In this document: piece by piece, positions 8,789-17,047 of the stretch | How the letters are laid out: the number at the start of each line of letters is the position of its first letter | Position numbering within the stretch: the first letter of the stretch is position 1 | From: Erythrobacter dokdonensis DSW-74 | GTDB taxonomy: Bacteria > Pseudomonadota > Alphaproteobacteria > Sphingomonadales > Sphingomonadaceae | Reading direction: 5' to 3' | DNA length: 64,000 nucleotides | Assembly (NCBI RefSeq): GCF_001677335.1 | Contig: NZ_LZYB01000003.1 | Coordinates: 186,001-250,000 of the forward strand | The notes under the pieces: model-generated | Told to the model about the DNA's origin: nothing | What the model saw: the letters and a program-made list of their open reading frames with translations, nothing else | Database searches by the model: none | Program-made: the position numbers and the translations under genes

Positions 8789-9082
8789 TCAGGCGGTGCG
8801 ATAGATGACCGGCCCGATGTCGGTGAACTTCGCGATGTCGGCCATGACCTCGGCGGTCCCCGGGGCCGTCATCGCGGCGTCGATTGCCGCGGCATCGCGG
8901 AACCGCAGCACCACCATCGCTGCATTGGACTGTTCCCCATCGGCCGGCCACAGGATTTCTGCTCCCGTCAGTCCGCATGGGCCCCATGCGGACTCCACCA
9001 GGGGGATATGCGTGTCCCGGTAATAGTCCGCATCGAACTGCGCCCCCTCTTGCCGAGGGTAGCTCACCACCAGATTGGCCAT
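8789..9082 (-). CDS. EthD-family small protein
   Basis: The 97-residue protein opens MANLVVSYP and continues with the dimeric alpha/beta-barrel pattern of the EthD family (DADYYRDTHIPLVESAWGPCG, then VVLRFRDAAAIDAAMTAPGT). EthD proteins are small homodimers first seen in ethyl tert-butyl ether degradation; most have no known reaction. The start at 9082 follows a strong AGGAAAGGAA. It lies 1 bp after the stop of the rhodanese-like gene, so the two form an operon. No export signal is visible, so it should be cytoplasmic, unlike its periplasmic neighbours. Its task in the quinoprotein locus is unknown; handling a reactive aldehyde product is one guess. Confidence 0.8.
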   Translation of the reverse strand: MANLVVSYPRQEGAQFDADYYRDTHIPLVESAWGPCGLTGAEILWPADGEQSNAAMVVLRFRDAAAIDAAMTAPGTAEVMADIAKFTDIGPVIYRTA

Positions 9083-9083
9083 A

Positions 9084-9689
9084 TCAGTCGTTCCTTTCCT
9101 GTTGTCGTGTAGCCGGTATCGCCACTGGCGTGGCAGCGACCAGCCCGCGTCCGGCGGCGTGCCAGCCGTCGGTTCCTTCGGCCAGCCAGTGGATATTGTC
9201 ATGGCCGCGCTCGGCCAGGCGCCGGGCGGCATTCCAGCTCATCCAGCAATCCGAGCGGCAGAACAGGACGACCGGAAGCCGGGGCGCCTGGCGGCGGACT
9301 TCGGCGACCTTTGCCTCGAGCGCCTGCCACAGGGTTTCATCGACCGGCGCCCGGCCGGTTTCGGGATACCATAGCGCGCCCGGGATGGTCAGGTGTTCCC
9401 TGCTCAGTGTCCAGACACCCGTGACCGGATCGCGCACGCCGCCCTCGACCGGCATCACGTCCATGAACAGCGCCTCTTTGCCCGGTTCAAGCGCGAGCGC
9501 TGCAGCGAGTTCGATGACGGCGGCAGGGGCGGGATCGGCCTTGATCGGGTTGCGATAGCGGGAGGTGCGATAGCCCTGCGCATCGAACAGCGCGGGCCCG
9601 GCCGACGGCGGCTGCGGCTCTCCGGCGCTTGCGGCCGATATCAGCGCCAGCGTTGCCACGGCTCCCGCAATGATCGCCCTTCCGCGCAT
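9084..9689 (-). CDS. PQQ-dependent catabolism-associated CxxxCW-motif rhodanese-like protein
   Basis: The 201-residue protein has a signal peptide ending SAASAGE and a rhodanese-like domain in which the active-site loop reads FCRSDCWMSWNAA (Cys144, Cys148, Trp149). This Cys-x3-Cys-Trp loop defines a family that occurs only near PQQ dehydrogenases, usually together with the beta-propeller, SoxYZ-like and metallohydrolase proteins found here. Two cysteines instead of one suggest disulfide or persulfide chemistry in the periplasm. The start at 9689 is preceded by GGGGAGACGG. It is the first gene of an operon with the EthD-like gene and diverges from the SoxYZ-like gene over 55 bp. Confidence 0.87.
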   Translation of the reverse strand: MRGRAIIAGAVATLALISAASAGEPQPPSAGPALFDAQGYRTSRYRNPIKADPAPAAVIELAAALALEPGKEALFMDVMPVEGGVRDPVTGVWTLSREHLTIPGALWYPETGRAPVDETLWQALEAKVAEVRRQAPRLPVVLFCRSDCWMSWNAARRLAERGHDNIHWLAEGTDGWHAAGRGLVAATPVAIPATRQQERND

Positions 9690-9705
9690 CCCGTCTCCCC
9701 TTGGT

Positions 9706-9717
9706 CCAAGGTACTAT
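9706..9717 (+). promoter_or_regulatory. Quinoprotein-cluster motif, SoxYZ-like promoter
   Basis: The sequence is CCAAGGTACTAT, 28 bp before the proposed start of the SoxYZ-like gene. With the bases to its left it forms the palindrome CTTGGTCCAAG. The close spacing to the start fits a -10 region with a short leader. Confidence 0.5.
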
Positions 9718-9744
9718 ATGCCCCGCGCCGGACGGAGGAATACA

Positions 9745-10551
9745 TTGGCCAATGGTATGATAGGCAGGATTCTCCCGTTCGCGATGCTGGCTGCTCCGGT
9801 GGCCGCTCTGGCGCAACCGCTCCCCGCAGATCCCCTGGGGTCGCCGATGTGGGACTATCATGCGCAAAAGCTCTTCGCGGGCGCGCCGGTGGTATTCGAC
9901 GACAAGGTGCAGGTGCAACTGCCGATGCTGGCGGAAAACCAGCATGTCATGCCGGTCACGGTCGATGCGCGAGCGCTGGGCGAGGTGGTGCGGATCGTCA
10001 TCTTCGCCGATCTCAACCCGATCCCTGTCGCGGTCGAATACACGCCGCTGGAGGCACAAGCCTTCGTTGCGACCCGCATCAAGCTCGACCAGCGTACGCC
10101 GGTCCGCGCCGCCGTGCTGACAGCGGACGGGGTGTGGCATGTCGCGGGCGACTGGGTCGATGCGGCGGGCGGGGGATGTTCGGCGCCGCCGCTCAGCCGG
10201 GTGCGCGGCGACTGGGCCGATCATCTCGGGGAGATGCGCGGCGCGGTCTGGAGCGGCGCGGATGTGACGCGCCTGCGGGTCGCCTTTCGGCACCCGATGG
10301 ATACCGGACTGGTCGAAAACATCCCGGTCTACAATATCGAGCGGCTGACAGTTTCCGATGCGGCGGGCAAACTGCTTGCGCGGATGGCGATCCATGCATC
10401 CGTGAGCGAGGATCCTTCCTTTACCCTGATGCTTGTCCCGCAGGTCACAGGCGCGATCAGCGTTGCGGCGCGTGACACCGGGGGGCTGGAATTCGACGGC
10501 CAGATTGCGCCCGCCAGCGGCACCAGGATCGCCGCGGCGCTGCTCCGATGA
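9745..10551 (+). CDS. Quinoprotein dehydrogenase-associated SoxYZ-like carrier protein
   Basis: The protein fuses a SoxY-like domain and a SoxZ-like domain. The SoxY part ends in the swinging-arm sequence GGGCSAPPL with carrier Cys145; the SoxZ part runs from about residue 160 (RVAFRHPMDTG) to the C terminus. In sulfur oxidation SoxY carries the substrate on this Cys. Fused versions occur only beside PQQ dehydrogenases, and their cargo is unknown. I prefer the TTG at 9745 because GGAGG (9734-9738) sits 6 bp before it. The ATG at 9757 is 18 bp from that site and is the alternative, costing four residues. A signal peptide ending AALAQ follows. It overlaps the hydrolase gene by 4 bp (ATGA). Confidence 0.87.
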   Translation: MANGMIGRILPFAMLAAPVAALAQPLPADPLGSPMWDYHAQKLFAGAPVVFDDKVQVQLPMLAENQHVMPVTVDARALGEVVRIVIFADLNPIPVAVEYTPLEAQAFVATRIKLDQRTPVRAAVLTADGVWHVAGDWVDAAGGGCSAPPLSRVRGDWADHLGEMRGAVWSGADVTRLRVAFRHPMDTGLVENIPVYNIERLTVSDAAGKLLARMAIHASVSEDPSFTLMLVPQVTGAISVAARDTGGLEFDGQIAPASGTRIAAALLR

Positions 10552-11489
10552 TCGCGCGCCGGGGGGTGCTGCTCGGCGCGCTGGCGCTGCCCTTTGCCGC
10601 GCGCGCACAGCAATTCGCCGGCACCTACGAACCGCAAGCGAGTGCGATCGGCGATGGCATCTGGATGGTGCGCGGTGCCGACGAGGCGATCGGTTTCGCC
10701 AATGGCGGTGCAATCGCCAACACCGTGATCATGGCCAGTGATGCGGGAGCAATCCTTGTCGATACCGGGCCCTCGCTCGCCTTCGGCAGGGCGCTCGAGG
10801 CGCTTGCGCGGCGGCTTACCGGCCAGCCGGTGGGGCGGATCTACATTACCCACCTCCACCCCGATCACAGCTTCGGCAATGGAGCCTTTTCCGGCACTCC
10901 AATTCATTCCCTGCCCGCCACGCGGGCCGAGCTCGAACGCGACGGCAGCGGCTTTGCCGATGCCATGTACCGCATGCTGGTCGGCTGGATGACGGGCACC
11001 GAGGTGGTGCTGCCGCTGGGTGACGTCACCGGCGGAGACACCATGTTCGGCGGCCGCTCGCTGCGCTTGCTCGCGCTTGACGGGCATAGCGAGGGCGATC
11101 TGGCCATACTCGATCATGCCTCAGGGACCCTGCTTGCCGGCGACCTTGTGTTTCACGACCGCGCGCCCGCCACGCCCCATGCGGATTTCGCACGATGGCA
11201 AGCGTCGCTAGAGCGGCTCGAGGCAGTCGGCCATCGCCAGCTGGTTCCGGGCCATGGACCGCTCGACACGTCGGGCAAAGCGATTGCGCAGACGCGCGAT
11301 TGGCTCGGCTGGCTGGAGACCTCGCTGCGCCGTTCGGTCGCTAGCGGGCTCGACATGGCCGAGGCCGCCAACCTTCCCATACCGGACCGTTTCGCCGGGA
11401 TCGCGGCGGCGCGGTATGAACTGACCCGCTCGGTCTCGCATTTCTATCCGCGCCTCGAAGCCGAACTGCTGCCGCGCGTCGACGGTTGA
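10548..11489 (+). CDS. Quinoprotein relay system zinc metallohydrolase
   Basis: The 313-residue protein has a metallo-beta-lactamase fold: metal ligands His102, His104, Asp106 and His107 in THLHPDHS, then His180 (DGHSEGD), Asp199 (AGDLVF) and His236 (PGHGPLD). An N-terminal signal (ARRGVLLGALALPFAARAQ) sends it to the periplasm. The combination of this hydrolase with a SoxYZ-like carrier recalls SoxYZ plus a thiol-ester hydrolase, so it may release a product from the carrier Cys. Its start overlaps the stop of the carrier gene (ATGA), showing tight coupling. The family name reflects its consistent gene neighbourhood, not a known reaction. Confidence 0.88.
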   Translation: MIARRGVLLGALALPFAARAQQFAGTYEPQASAIGDGIWMVRGADEAIGFANGGAIANTVIMASDAGAILVDTGPSLAFGRALEALARRLTGQPVGRIYITHLHPDHSFGNGAFSGTPIHSLPATRAELERDGSGFADAMYRMLVGWMTGTEVVLPLGDVTGGDTMFGGRSLRLLALDGHSEGDLAILDHASGTLLAGDLVFHDRAPATPHADFARWQASLERLEAVGHRQLVPGHGPLDTSGKAIAQTRDWLGWLETSLRRSVASGLDMAEAANLPIPDRFAGIAAARYELTRSVSHFYPRLEAELLPRVDG

Positions 11490-11526
11490 ACCGGCTTTTC
11501 GCGCGTCTGGGCGCTTCGGTCTCAGA

Positions 11527-11553
11527 CCAAAGTCTCAGAGCCCAAAGTCCAAT
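11527..11553 (+). promoter_or_regulatory. Quinoprotein-cluster motif, porin promoter (direct repeat)
   Basis: The full site CCAAAGTCCAAT is at 11542-11553, 85 bp before the porin start. A second CCAAAGT lies at 11527-11533, 15 bp upstream in the same orientation. Direct repeats at this spacing could be two binding sites for one regulator. Confidence 0.45.
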
Positions 11554-11637
11554 ATCGCAGCACCGCTCCATTGCGCAGTTTTCCCGGCACCGCGCCGCGC
11601 AAGACGGTGCGAGCGACTTGGGAAAAGGGGACGTTCT

Positions 11638-13041
11638 ATGAGGGGCGGATATTGGCTGCGTTGCGCGGCCGGAGCATTGGCGCTGGCGGGTCTGGGTTCT
11701 CCCGCACTGGCACAGGGGACGGCGACGCAGCAATTGCTGCAACGCCTTTATGAAAAGGGCATCCTGACGGAGGAGGAATATGCCGCGTTGATGGCGGAAA
11801 CGCAGGCAGCGCCGGCGGCGGCCGCGCCGGCGCCTGCCGCGCCGCCCGAGGGGAGCGAGCGCTTCGTAAAGATGACCGAAAAGGGCATCGGGCTCGAGGT
11901 CGGTCCCGCAACGATCAAGTTCTCCGGATCGGTCAACGCCTTCTATGTCAACGAGAATCCCGATACGCCGGGGGCAACCACCGCGGTGGCAGGCGGGATC
12001 GCCTCGGTCGGGGATGACAGCTCGAACGCTGTGCGCAACGGGCTCTTGCCGGGCTATCTGCTGATCGATGTCACCACCCAGCAGGCCGGACTCGATATCG
12101 GTGCGCATTTCGGCATGTATCCGGGAATCAACTCGGCCAACTGGGGGCCATTGGGCGCCAATAACGGCGGCCAGCCGACCGCGCTGGCAACTGCGGGCAT
12201 CGACTTCCGCCAGGTCTACATCACCATCGGCGGGGGCTTCGGCACCGTGAAGATGGGCCGTGACATCGGCCTGTTCGGTTCCGAGGCGATCCTCAACGAC
12301 ATTACCCTGCTCGCCGTGGGGCCTTCCGGCGGCAATGTGGCTCCGGCAAATACCAGCCTCGGACGGATCGGATCGGGCTATATCTACACCGACTTCCAGC
12401 CGCAGATCACTTATACCAGCCCGAACCTTGGCGGCTTTCAGGCCTCGGTCGGGGTATTCCAGCCGCTGCAATCGCTGACCGCTCCGGCGCAGACCAATAC
12501 CGAGCCCGGTTTCCAGGGCAAGCTGACCTATGATGCGAGCCTTGGCGATGTGGGCTTGCGGCTGTGGGCCTCGGGCGTGACCCAGCGCCACGATACGATT
12601 GGCCAGGGCACCGGCGGGCTCGTGTCCTATACGGGCCGGGGCATGGATCTGGGCGGCAAGGTGACTGTCGGGCCGTTCACCGGGGTTGCCAACTGGTACA
12701 AGGCCAAGGGTCTGGGGACCACGGTGCTCAACCTGCTCGATACCGATGCACTCGGCAATCCGCGTTCGAGCGACGGGTTCTATGTGCAAGGGCTGGCCAC
12801 CTTCGGCAAGTTCAGCATCGGTGCGAGCTATGGCGAGAGCAATCTCGACCTCACCCGTAACGAGACCGCCATCGGCAACACGCTGGTAAAAACCAACTCC
12901 AGCTACATCGGACAGCTGCGTTACAGCCTGACCGACTGGGTCACGTTGCTGGCCGAATATACCAAGGCGCAGAGCGAGGCGCACAATGGCAACGAGGCCG
13001 ACAGCAATTCGATTGCGGCGGGCGCCATCCTTTTCTTCTGA
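11638..13041 (+). CDS. Outer-membrane porin with N-terminal coiled segment
   Basis: The 467-residue protein has a signal peptide (residues 1-25, ending SPALAQ). A short helical segment with LLQRLYEKGILTEEEYAALM follows, then an Ala/Pro linker, then a 16-18 strand barrel rich in alternating hydrophobic residues and ending in Phe (AGAILFF). This is the layout of Gram-negative porins of the phosphate-selective or general porin type in sphingomonads. It would let small hydrophilic substrates into the periplasm, which fits a periplasmic alcohol-oxidising system. AAAAGGGG lies before the ATG. The motif in its promoter ties it to the quinoprotein locus. Confidence 0.85.
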   Translation: MRGGYWLRCAAGALALAGLGSPALAQGTATQQLLQRLYEKGILTEEEYAALMAETQAAPAAAAPAPAAPPEGSERFVKMTEKGIGLEVGPATIKFSGSVNAFYVNENPDTPGATTAVAGGIASVGDDSSNAVRNGLLPGYLLIDVTTQQAGLDIGAHFGMYPGINSANWGPLGANNGGQPTALATAGIDFRQVYITIGGGFGTVKMGRDIGLFGSEAILNDITLLAVGPSGGNVAPANTSLGRIGSGYIYTDFQPQITYTSPNLGGFQASVGVFQPLQSLTAPAQTNTEPGFQGKLTYDASLGDVGLRLWASGVTQRHDTIGQGTGGLVSYTGRGMDLGGKVTVGPFTGVANWYKAKGLGTTVLNLLDTDALGNPRSSDGFYVQGLATFGKFSIGASYGESNLDLTRNETAIGNTLVKTNSSYIGQLRYSLTDWVTLLAEYTKAQSEAHNGNEADSNSIAAGAILFF

Positions 13042-13073
13042 CAAAAGGGCGGATATCGCACGCACCAAGCCGC

Positions 13074-13106
13074 AACCGGTCGGGACCACAGCCATCCCGG
13101 CCGGTT
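13074..13106 (+). terminator. Hairpin after the porin gene
   Basis: A 12-bp stem with one G-U pair (13074-13085 with 13095-13106) closes a 9-nt loop, 33 bp after the porin stop. It has no U-tract. It separates the porin from the cytochrome b561 gene. Confidence 0.5.
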
Positions 13107-13191
13107 GACGGCACGCCCCGATTGCTGTTCCGGAACCAGACGATGCCTTTGACCCGATGTGCCTTTTCGCTTTTTTCGAGGAGCGTCGCAC

Positions 13192-13716
13192 ATGAGTGAG
13201 GCTGTCCGGCGCTACAATCGCGGCGCGCGCGCGCTGCACTGGCTGATTGCCGCGATGGTCATCGCCAACCTCGCCAGCGGTCTGCTCAACGATGCCTTCG
13301 AAGATGTGATCCGCGTGATCCCGACCCACAAGGCGATCGGCATGACCGTTCTCGCGCTGACTATGGTGCGGATCGCCTGGCGCTTCACCTGGACGCACCC
13401 GCCCTACCCCGGCACGGTCACGCGCGCGCAGGCCCTCTGCGCACGGCTGGTGCAGGGCCTGTTCTACGGATTGATGCTTGCGATGCCGGTCACGGGGTGG
13501 ATCATGGCATCGGCGGGGAAGTACCCGCTGTCATGGTTCGGCCTTTTCGATCTGCCCAAGCTTGATGTCGCCCGCACCGATCTGGCCTATCTTGTGGGCC
13601 GCGAAGCTCACGAGATTCTGGGTTGGCTGTTCGTCGCGCTGGTGATCCTGCATGTCGCCGCGGCGCTTCGCCACCACTTCATTTTGAGGGACGATGTCCT
13701 CAGGAGCATGGCGTGA
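13192..13716 (+). CDS. Cytochrome b561 family membrane protein
   Basis: The 174-residue protein has four predicted membrane helices. Heme-binding histidines are in RALHWLIAA (helix 1), IPTHKAIG, REAHEILGW and the last helix ending LHVAAALRHHF. It belongs to the bacterial prokaryotic cytochrome b561 family, which passes electrons between quinones and periplasmic partners. The start at 13192 follows GAGGAGCG. The next gene, a TonB receptor, begins 38 bp after its stop, and a GTG at 13713 would even overlap it. The context suggests a redox role linked to the quinoprotein locus or to reduction of an imported metal, but neither is shown. Confidence 0.85.
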   Translation: MSEAVRRYNRGARALHWLIAAMVIANLASGLLNDAFEDVIRVIPTHKAIGMTVLALTMVRIAWRFTWTHPPYPGTVTRAQALCARLVQGLFYGLMLAMPVTGWIMASAGKYPLSWFGLFDLPKLDVARTDLAYLVGREAHEILGWLFVALVILHVAAALRHHFILRDDVLRSMA

Positions 13717-13754
13717 CCTCCACGCCTGCCATTGATCTGTCTGGAAGTACTCTG

Positions 13755-15782
13755 ATGCCCATGAAGTTGCGTTTGTCCGTCTGTGTCTGTGCCCTGTCGC
13801 TGTGCGCACCGCTTGCCGCGCAAGAGCAGGGGGAAGATGAAAGCGAAGCCAAGCCCGAGATTGTCGTCACCGGACGCGGGCTTGACCCGGCGCTTTCGAC
13901 CGGAATCTACGCTACCACGACGTTGGAGCGCGAGACGATCGTCGCCAGCCCCTCGGGCCGGATCGAGGACGTGCTGCGGGGTGTCGCGGGCTTCCAGCAA
14001 TTCCGTCGTTCCGACAGCCGCTCATCGAACCCGAGCGCACAGGGGGTGACGCTGCGCGCGCTGGGCGGGAATGCCACCAGCCGCGCACTGGTGTTGCTCG
14101 ACGGGGTGCCGATCGCCGATCCGTTCTTCGGCTATATCCCGCTATCTGCGATTGCTCCCGAGACGCTGGGCCAGATCCGCGTGACGCGGGGGGGCGGGTC
14201 GGGACCGTTCGGTGCGGGGGCGCTCGCCGGCACGATCGAGCTCGACAGCGCCGATCCGTCAGCCACCGGAACCTTCCTCGGCAGCGCCGCGATCAACAAT
14301 CGCGAGGAGACCGAGGCCAGCGGCGTACTGAGCCAGCGCCTCGGCAGCGGCTTTGCGGTTGCCAGCGGACGCTGGGACAGGGGGCAGGGCTTCTTCACCA
14401 CGCCCGACAGCCAGCGCGTCCCGGCCTCCGCGCGTGCCGGGTTTGACAGCTGGAATGCCGCACTGCGCGGGGTTGCCCCGCTGACCGGCCAGATCGAGCT
14501 GCAAGCCCGTGTCGCTGCCTTCCGCGACAATCGCACACTGCGTTTCGAAGGCGCGGATTCCTTCTCGGAAGGGCAGGAAGCTTCCTTGCGCATCGTCGGT
14601 CGCGGTGACTGGCAGTTTGACGCGCTCGCCTATGTCCAGGCGCGCGACTTCGGCAACGTGGTGATCTCTTCGACCCGCTTCACCCCGGTGCTCGACCAGC
14701 GGCGTACGCCGTCGACAGGGGTGGGCGGCAAGTTCGAGCTGCGCCCGCCGGTGGCAGAAGGCCACGATCTGCGTATCGGCATCGACTATCGTCGTGCCGA
14801 CGGGGAGCTGCAGGAAGAAGCGATCAGCGCCTTTTCCGGCAACATAACCGAACGCCGACGCGCCGGCGGGGCGACGGCCAATCTCGGCATTTTCATCGAG
14901 GACGACTGGCAGATCGGTCCGCTTATCATCAACGGCGGTCTGCGCGCTGACCGAACCTCCATCACCGACGGCTTCTATCGCGCGGTCAATCCGGCCGGCA
15001 TGCTGGTGAGCGAGATCATCGCGCCCGACCGCGACGACTGGGCGCTGAACTGGCGGGCAGGCGCGCTGTTCTATGCCACCCGGCGGCTCGACCTGAGGGC
15101 TGCGGCCTATACCGGCCTGCGTCTTCCGACCCTCAACGAGCTCTACCGCCCCTTCGTCGTGTTTCCGGTGACTACCCAGGCCAATGCCGCGCTCGAGAAT
15201 GAACGGCTCCAAGGTTTCGAAGTCGGGCTCGACTGGCAGCCGGTCAATGAAGTGGTATTCTCCGTCACCGCCTTCGACAACGAGGTGAAGGATGCCATCG
15301 CCAATGTCACCATCGCGCCGAACCTGCGCCAGCGCCAGAACCTGCCCGCGATCGAGGCGCGCGGGATCGAGGCAAGCGTGGCGGCGAAGTTCGGCAGCGT
15401 GAGTCTCGACGGGTCGCTTGCCTGGACCGATGCCGAGGTGCGCGGGCAAGGCTCCTCGCTCGCGCTCGACGGCAACCGCCCGTCACAGACACCCGAATTC
15501 TCGGCTACGCTGACGCTTGGCTGGCGCCCGGCTGCCGGCTGGCAGCTGGCGACCACACTGCGCCATGTCTCGGCCCAGTTCGAGGACGATCTGGAAAGCG
15601 ATGTCCTGCCGGCCGCAACCACGCTCGATGCCTTTATCGCCGCGCCGCTGGCGGGCAAGCTGTCGGTAGTGTTGCGGGGCGAGAACCTCACCGGCGAGGA
15701 CATCGTCACCCGCAATCAGGGCGGGTCGATCGATCTCGGTGTCCCGCGGACGATATGGTTGGGGCTGCGCTACGGTTTCTGA
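13755..15782 (+). CDS. TonB-dependent outer-membrane receptor (second)
   Basis: The 675-residue receptor opens with a signal peptide (MPMKLRLSVCVCALSLCAPLA). A TonB box region PEIVVTGRG and a plug (GVTLRALGGNATSRALVLLDGVPI) follow, then a barrel that ends IWLGLRYGF. GGAAG lies 7 bp before the ATG at 13755; in-frame GTG 13713 is an alternative that would overlap the b561 stop but gives no cleaner leader. The sequence is short for a siderophore receptor and resembles the BtuB-size group. Linkage to a b561 gene could mean uptake of a metal complex with reduction. The ligand is unknown. It is only distantly similar to the receptor at 5687. Confidence 0.88.
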   Translation: MPMKLRLSVCVCALSLCAPLAAQEQGEDESEAKPEIVVTGRGLDPALSTGIYATTTLERETIVASPSGRIEDVLRGVAGFQQFRRSDSRSSNPSAQGVTLRALGGNATSRALVLLDGVPIADPFFGYIPLSAIAPETLGQIRVTRGGGSGPFGAGALAGTIELDSADPSATGTFLGSAAINNREETEASGVLSQRLGSGFAVASGRWDRGQGFFTTPDSQRVPASARAGFDSWNAALRGVAPLTGQIELQARVAAFRDNRTLRFEGADSFSEGQEASLRIVGRGDWQFDALAYVQARDFGNVVISSTRFTPVLDQRRTPSTGVGGKFELRPPVAEGHDLRIGIDYRRADGELQEEAISAFSGNITERRRAGGATANLGIFIEDDWQIGPLIINGGLRADRTSITDGFYRAVNPAGMLVSEIIAPDRDDWALNWRAGALFYATRRLDLRAAAYTGLRLPTLNELYRPFVVFPVTTQANAALENERLQGFEVGLDWQPVNEVVFSVTAFDNEVKDAIANVTIAPNLRQRQNLPAIEARGIEASVAAKFGSVSLDGSLAWTDAEVRGQGSSLALDGNRPSQTPEFSATLTLGWRPAAGWQLATTLRHVSAQFEDDLESDVLPAATTLDAFIAAPLAGKLSVVLRGENLTGEDIVTRNQGGSIDLGVPRTIWLGLRYGF

Positions 15783-15794
15783 GGGAGTGCGTAC

Positions 15795-16664
15795 CTATTC
15801 CGCCGGCTCTTCGCCGTTCCGTGCGACCGGCTGGCGGAAGGGGAACAGCCACTGCTCTTTGATCGACAAGCGCCTGCGGTCATCCTGTCCGACTACCGCG
15901 GATTCGCCTTCACGATAGGTGCCGAACACCCGGTCCCAGAAGATTACGCTATTGCCGTAATTACAGCGCGTGTCCTCATAGCTCAGCGCCGTGTGGTGCA
16001 GGCTGTGGTTGCGGATGGTGGTGAAGAAGAACCCGTACCAGATCGGCGGATCGGCGCGGACGTTGGCATGGGCATAGGTCGCGATTACCCCGCCTGCAGT
16101 GATCGCGGCAAACAGTGCGTTGAGATCGACATCGAGCAGCGCGGTCACCCCGATGCTGATAAGGAACAGTTCGATCGGATTGCCGATGAAGCCCTTCATC
16201 GCGTTGAGTTGGGTCACGTGATGGTGCGGTGCATGGGTCAGCCACAGCGGATACCAGTTATGCATCGCGCGGTGCATCCAGTACTGGCCGAATTCGAACA
16301 GGAACATCACCACCAGCACCTGGACGAGGAAGGGGCTGGCGGCGAGCCACGGAGTGGCGATCCCCAGGCTTTCTTTGAGCTGAGCCAGTGGTCCGTGGAT
16401 CAGGGTATCCGAAAAGAACCCGATCACACCGTAGCCGAAGGCGACATAGAAGATGTCCGTCGCAAGCTCGGTGCGGTTGATGCGCCAGCCTTCATGGCGT
16501 TCGAACACCAGTTCCATCAGCTGGACGAAAGCGATTACGGCAAGACCGACGATGACGATCGTCCAGGGCGCCTCGACCCATACAGTCGGTGCGAAGGCCC
16601 AGAAGGCGACGACCGCTGCGAGCGTCGCGGGCGGCAGTAGGTTGATGAGGCTTTGTTTCACCAT
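15795..16664 (-). CDS. Fatty acid hydroxylase/sterol desaturase family membrane enzyme
   Basis: This 289-residue integral membrane protein has four to five hydrophobic helices and the three His clusters of the di-iron hydroxylase superfamily: HRAMH, HAPHHH and HSLHH. The family hydroxylates or desaturates lipids, for example carotenoids, sterols or fatty acids, using oxygen. In marine sphingomonads similar proteins are common and mostly uncharacterised; the substrate cannot be read here. A ribosome site (GAAAGGAT) precedes the start. It converges on the TonB receptor gene with 12 bp between stops and is not part of any operon. Confidence 0.85.
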   Translation of the reverse strand: MVKQSLINLLPPATLAAVVAFWAFAPTVWVEAPWTIVIVGLAVIAFVQLMELVFERHEGWRINRTELATDIFYVAFGYGVIGFFSDTLIHGPLAQLKESLGIATPWLAASPFLVQVLVVMFLFEFGQYWMHRAMHNWYPLWLTHAPHHHVTQLNAMKGFIGNPIELFLISIGVTALLDVDLNALFAAITAGGVIATYAHANVRADPPIWYGFFFTTIRNHSLHHTALSYEDTRCNYGNSVIFWDRVFGTYREGESAVVGQDDRRRLSIKEQWLFPFRQPVARNGEEPAE

Positions 16665-17047
16665 TGATCCTTTCGGTCTGCCCGGTTCGTGCAGGCCCTA
16701 GGAGCGGCAGCGCCCGAAGCAAAATACGCCATCTTGCCCCCTGCGTCGAGACGCTTCCCCTACAGACGCGCCCACACAGGCGGTTCGCATATAGTGTTCG
16801 ATAGTCCATGGGGGCTTTGGGAGACCCCATCACTGGCCTGCCAATCGCGGTGGTTGTTCGACCAGTGTTGCAACAGAGCCGACAAACCCACGTTGTGCTC
16901 TCCCGAGGCGCCTGTTAGCAAGACAATGATTTTTATGATCCCGCCCAAATTCAGACGGTGCCGGGGGTGCTGCGGCCGGGATCTCGCAACAGGGGCTCTC
17001 AGGGCGCGCGTCATGGCACAATATCCGCAGCAGAAGCGTCCGGGATC
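16665..17047. other. Intergenic region of 383 bp, no gene recognised
   Basis: This is the divergent spacer between the hydroxylase and the efflux operon. Short frames here lack ribosome sites and family resemblance. It must hold the promoters for both sides; I could not place them with confidence. A weak hairpin around 16811-16835 (GGGGGCTTTGGGAGACCCC) is the only visible structure. Confidence 0.5.

Noticed and set aside
16811..16835. Hairpin with GGGGGCTTTGGGAGACCCC between the hydroxylase and efflux genes
   Set aside because: Only a short, imperfect stem with no U-tract and no link to a known RNA family; too weak to call.
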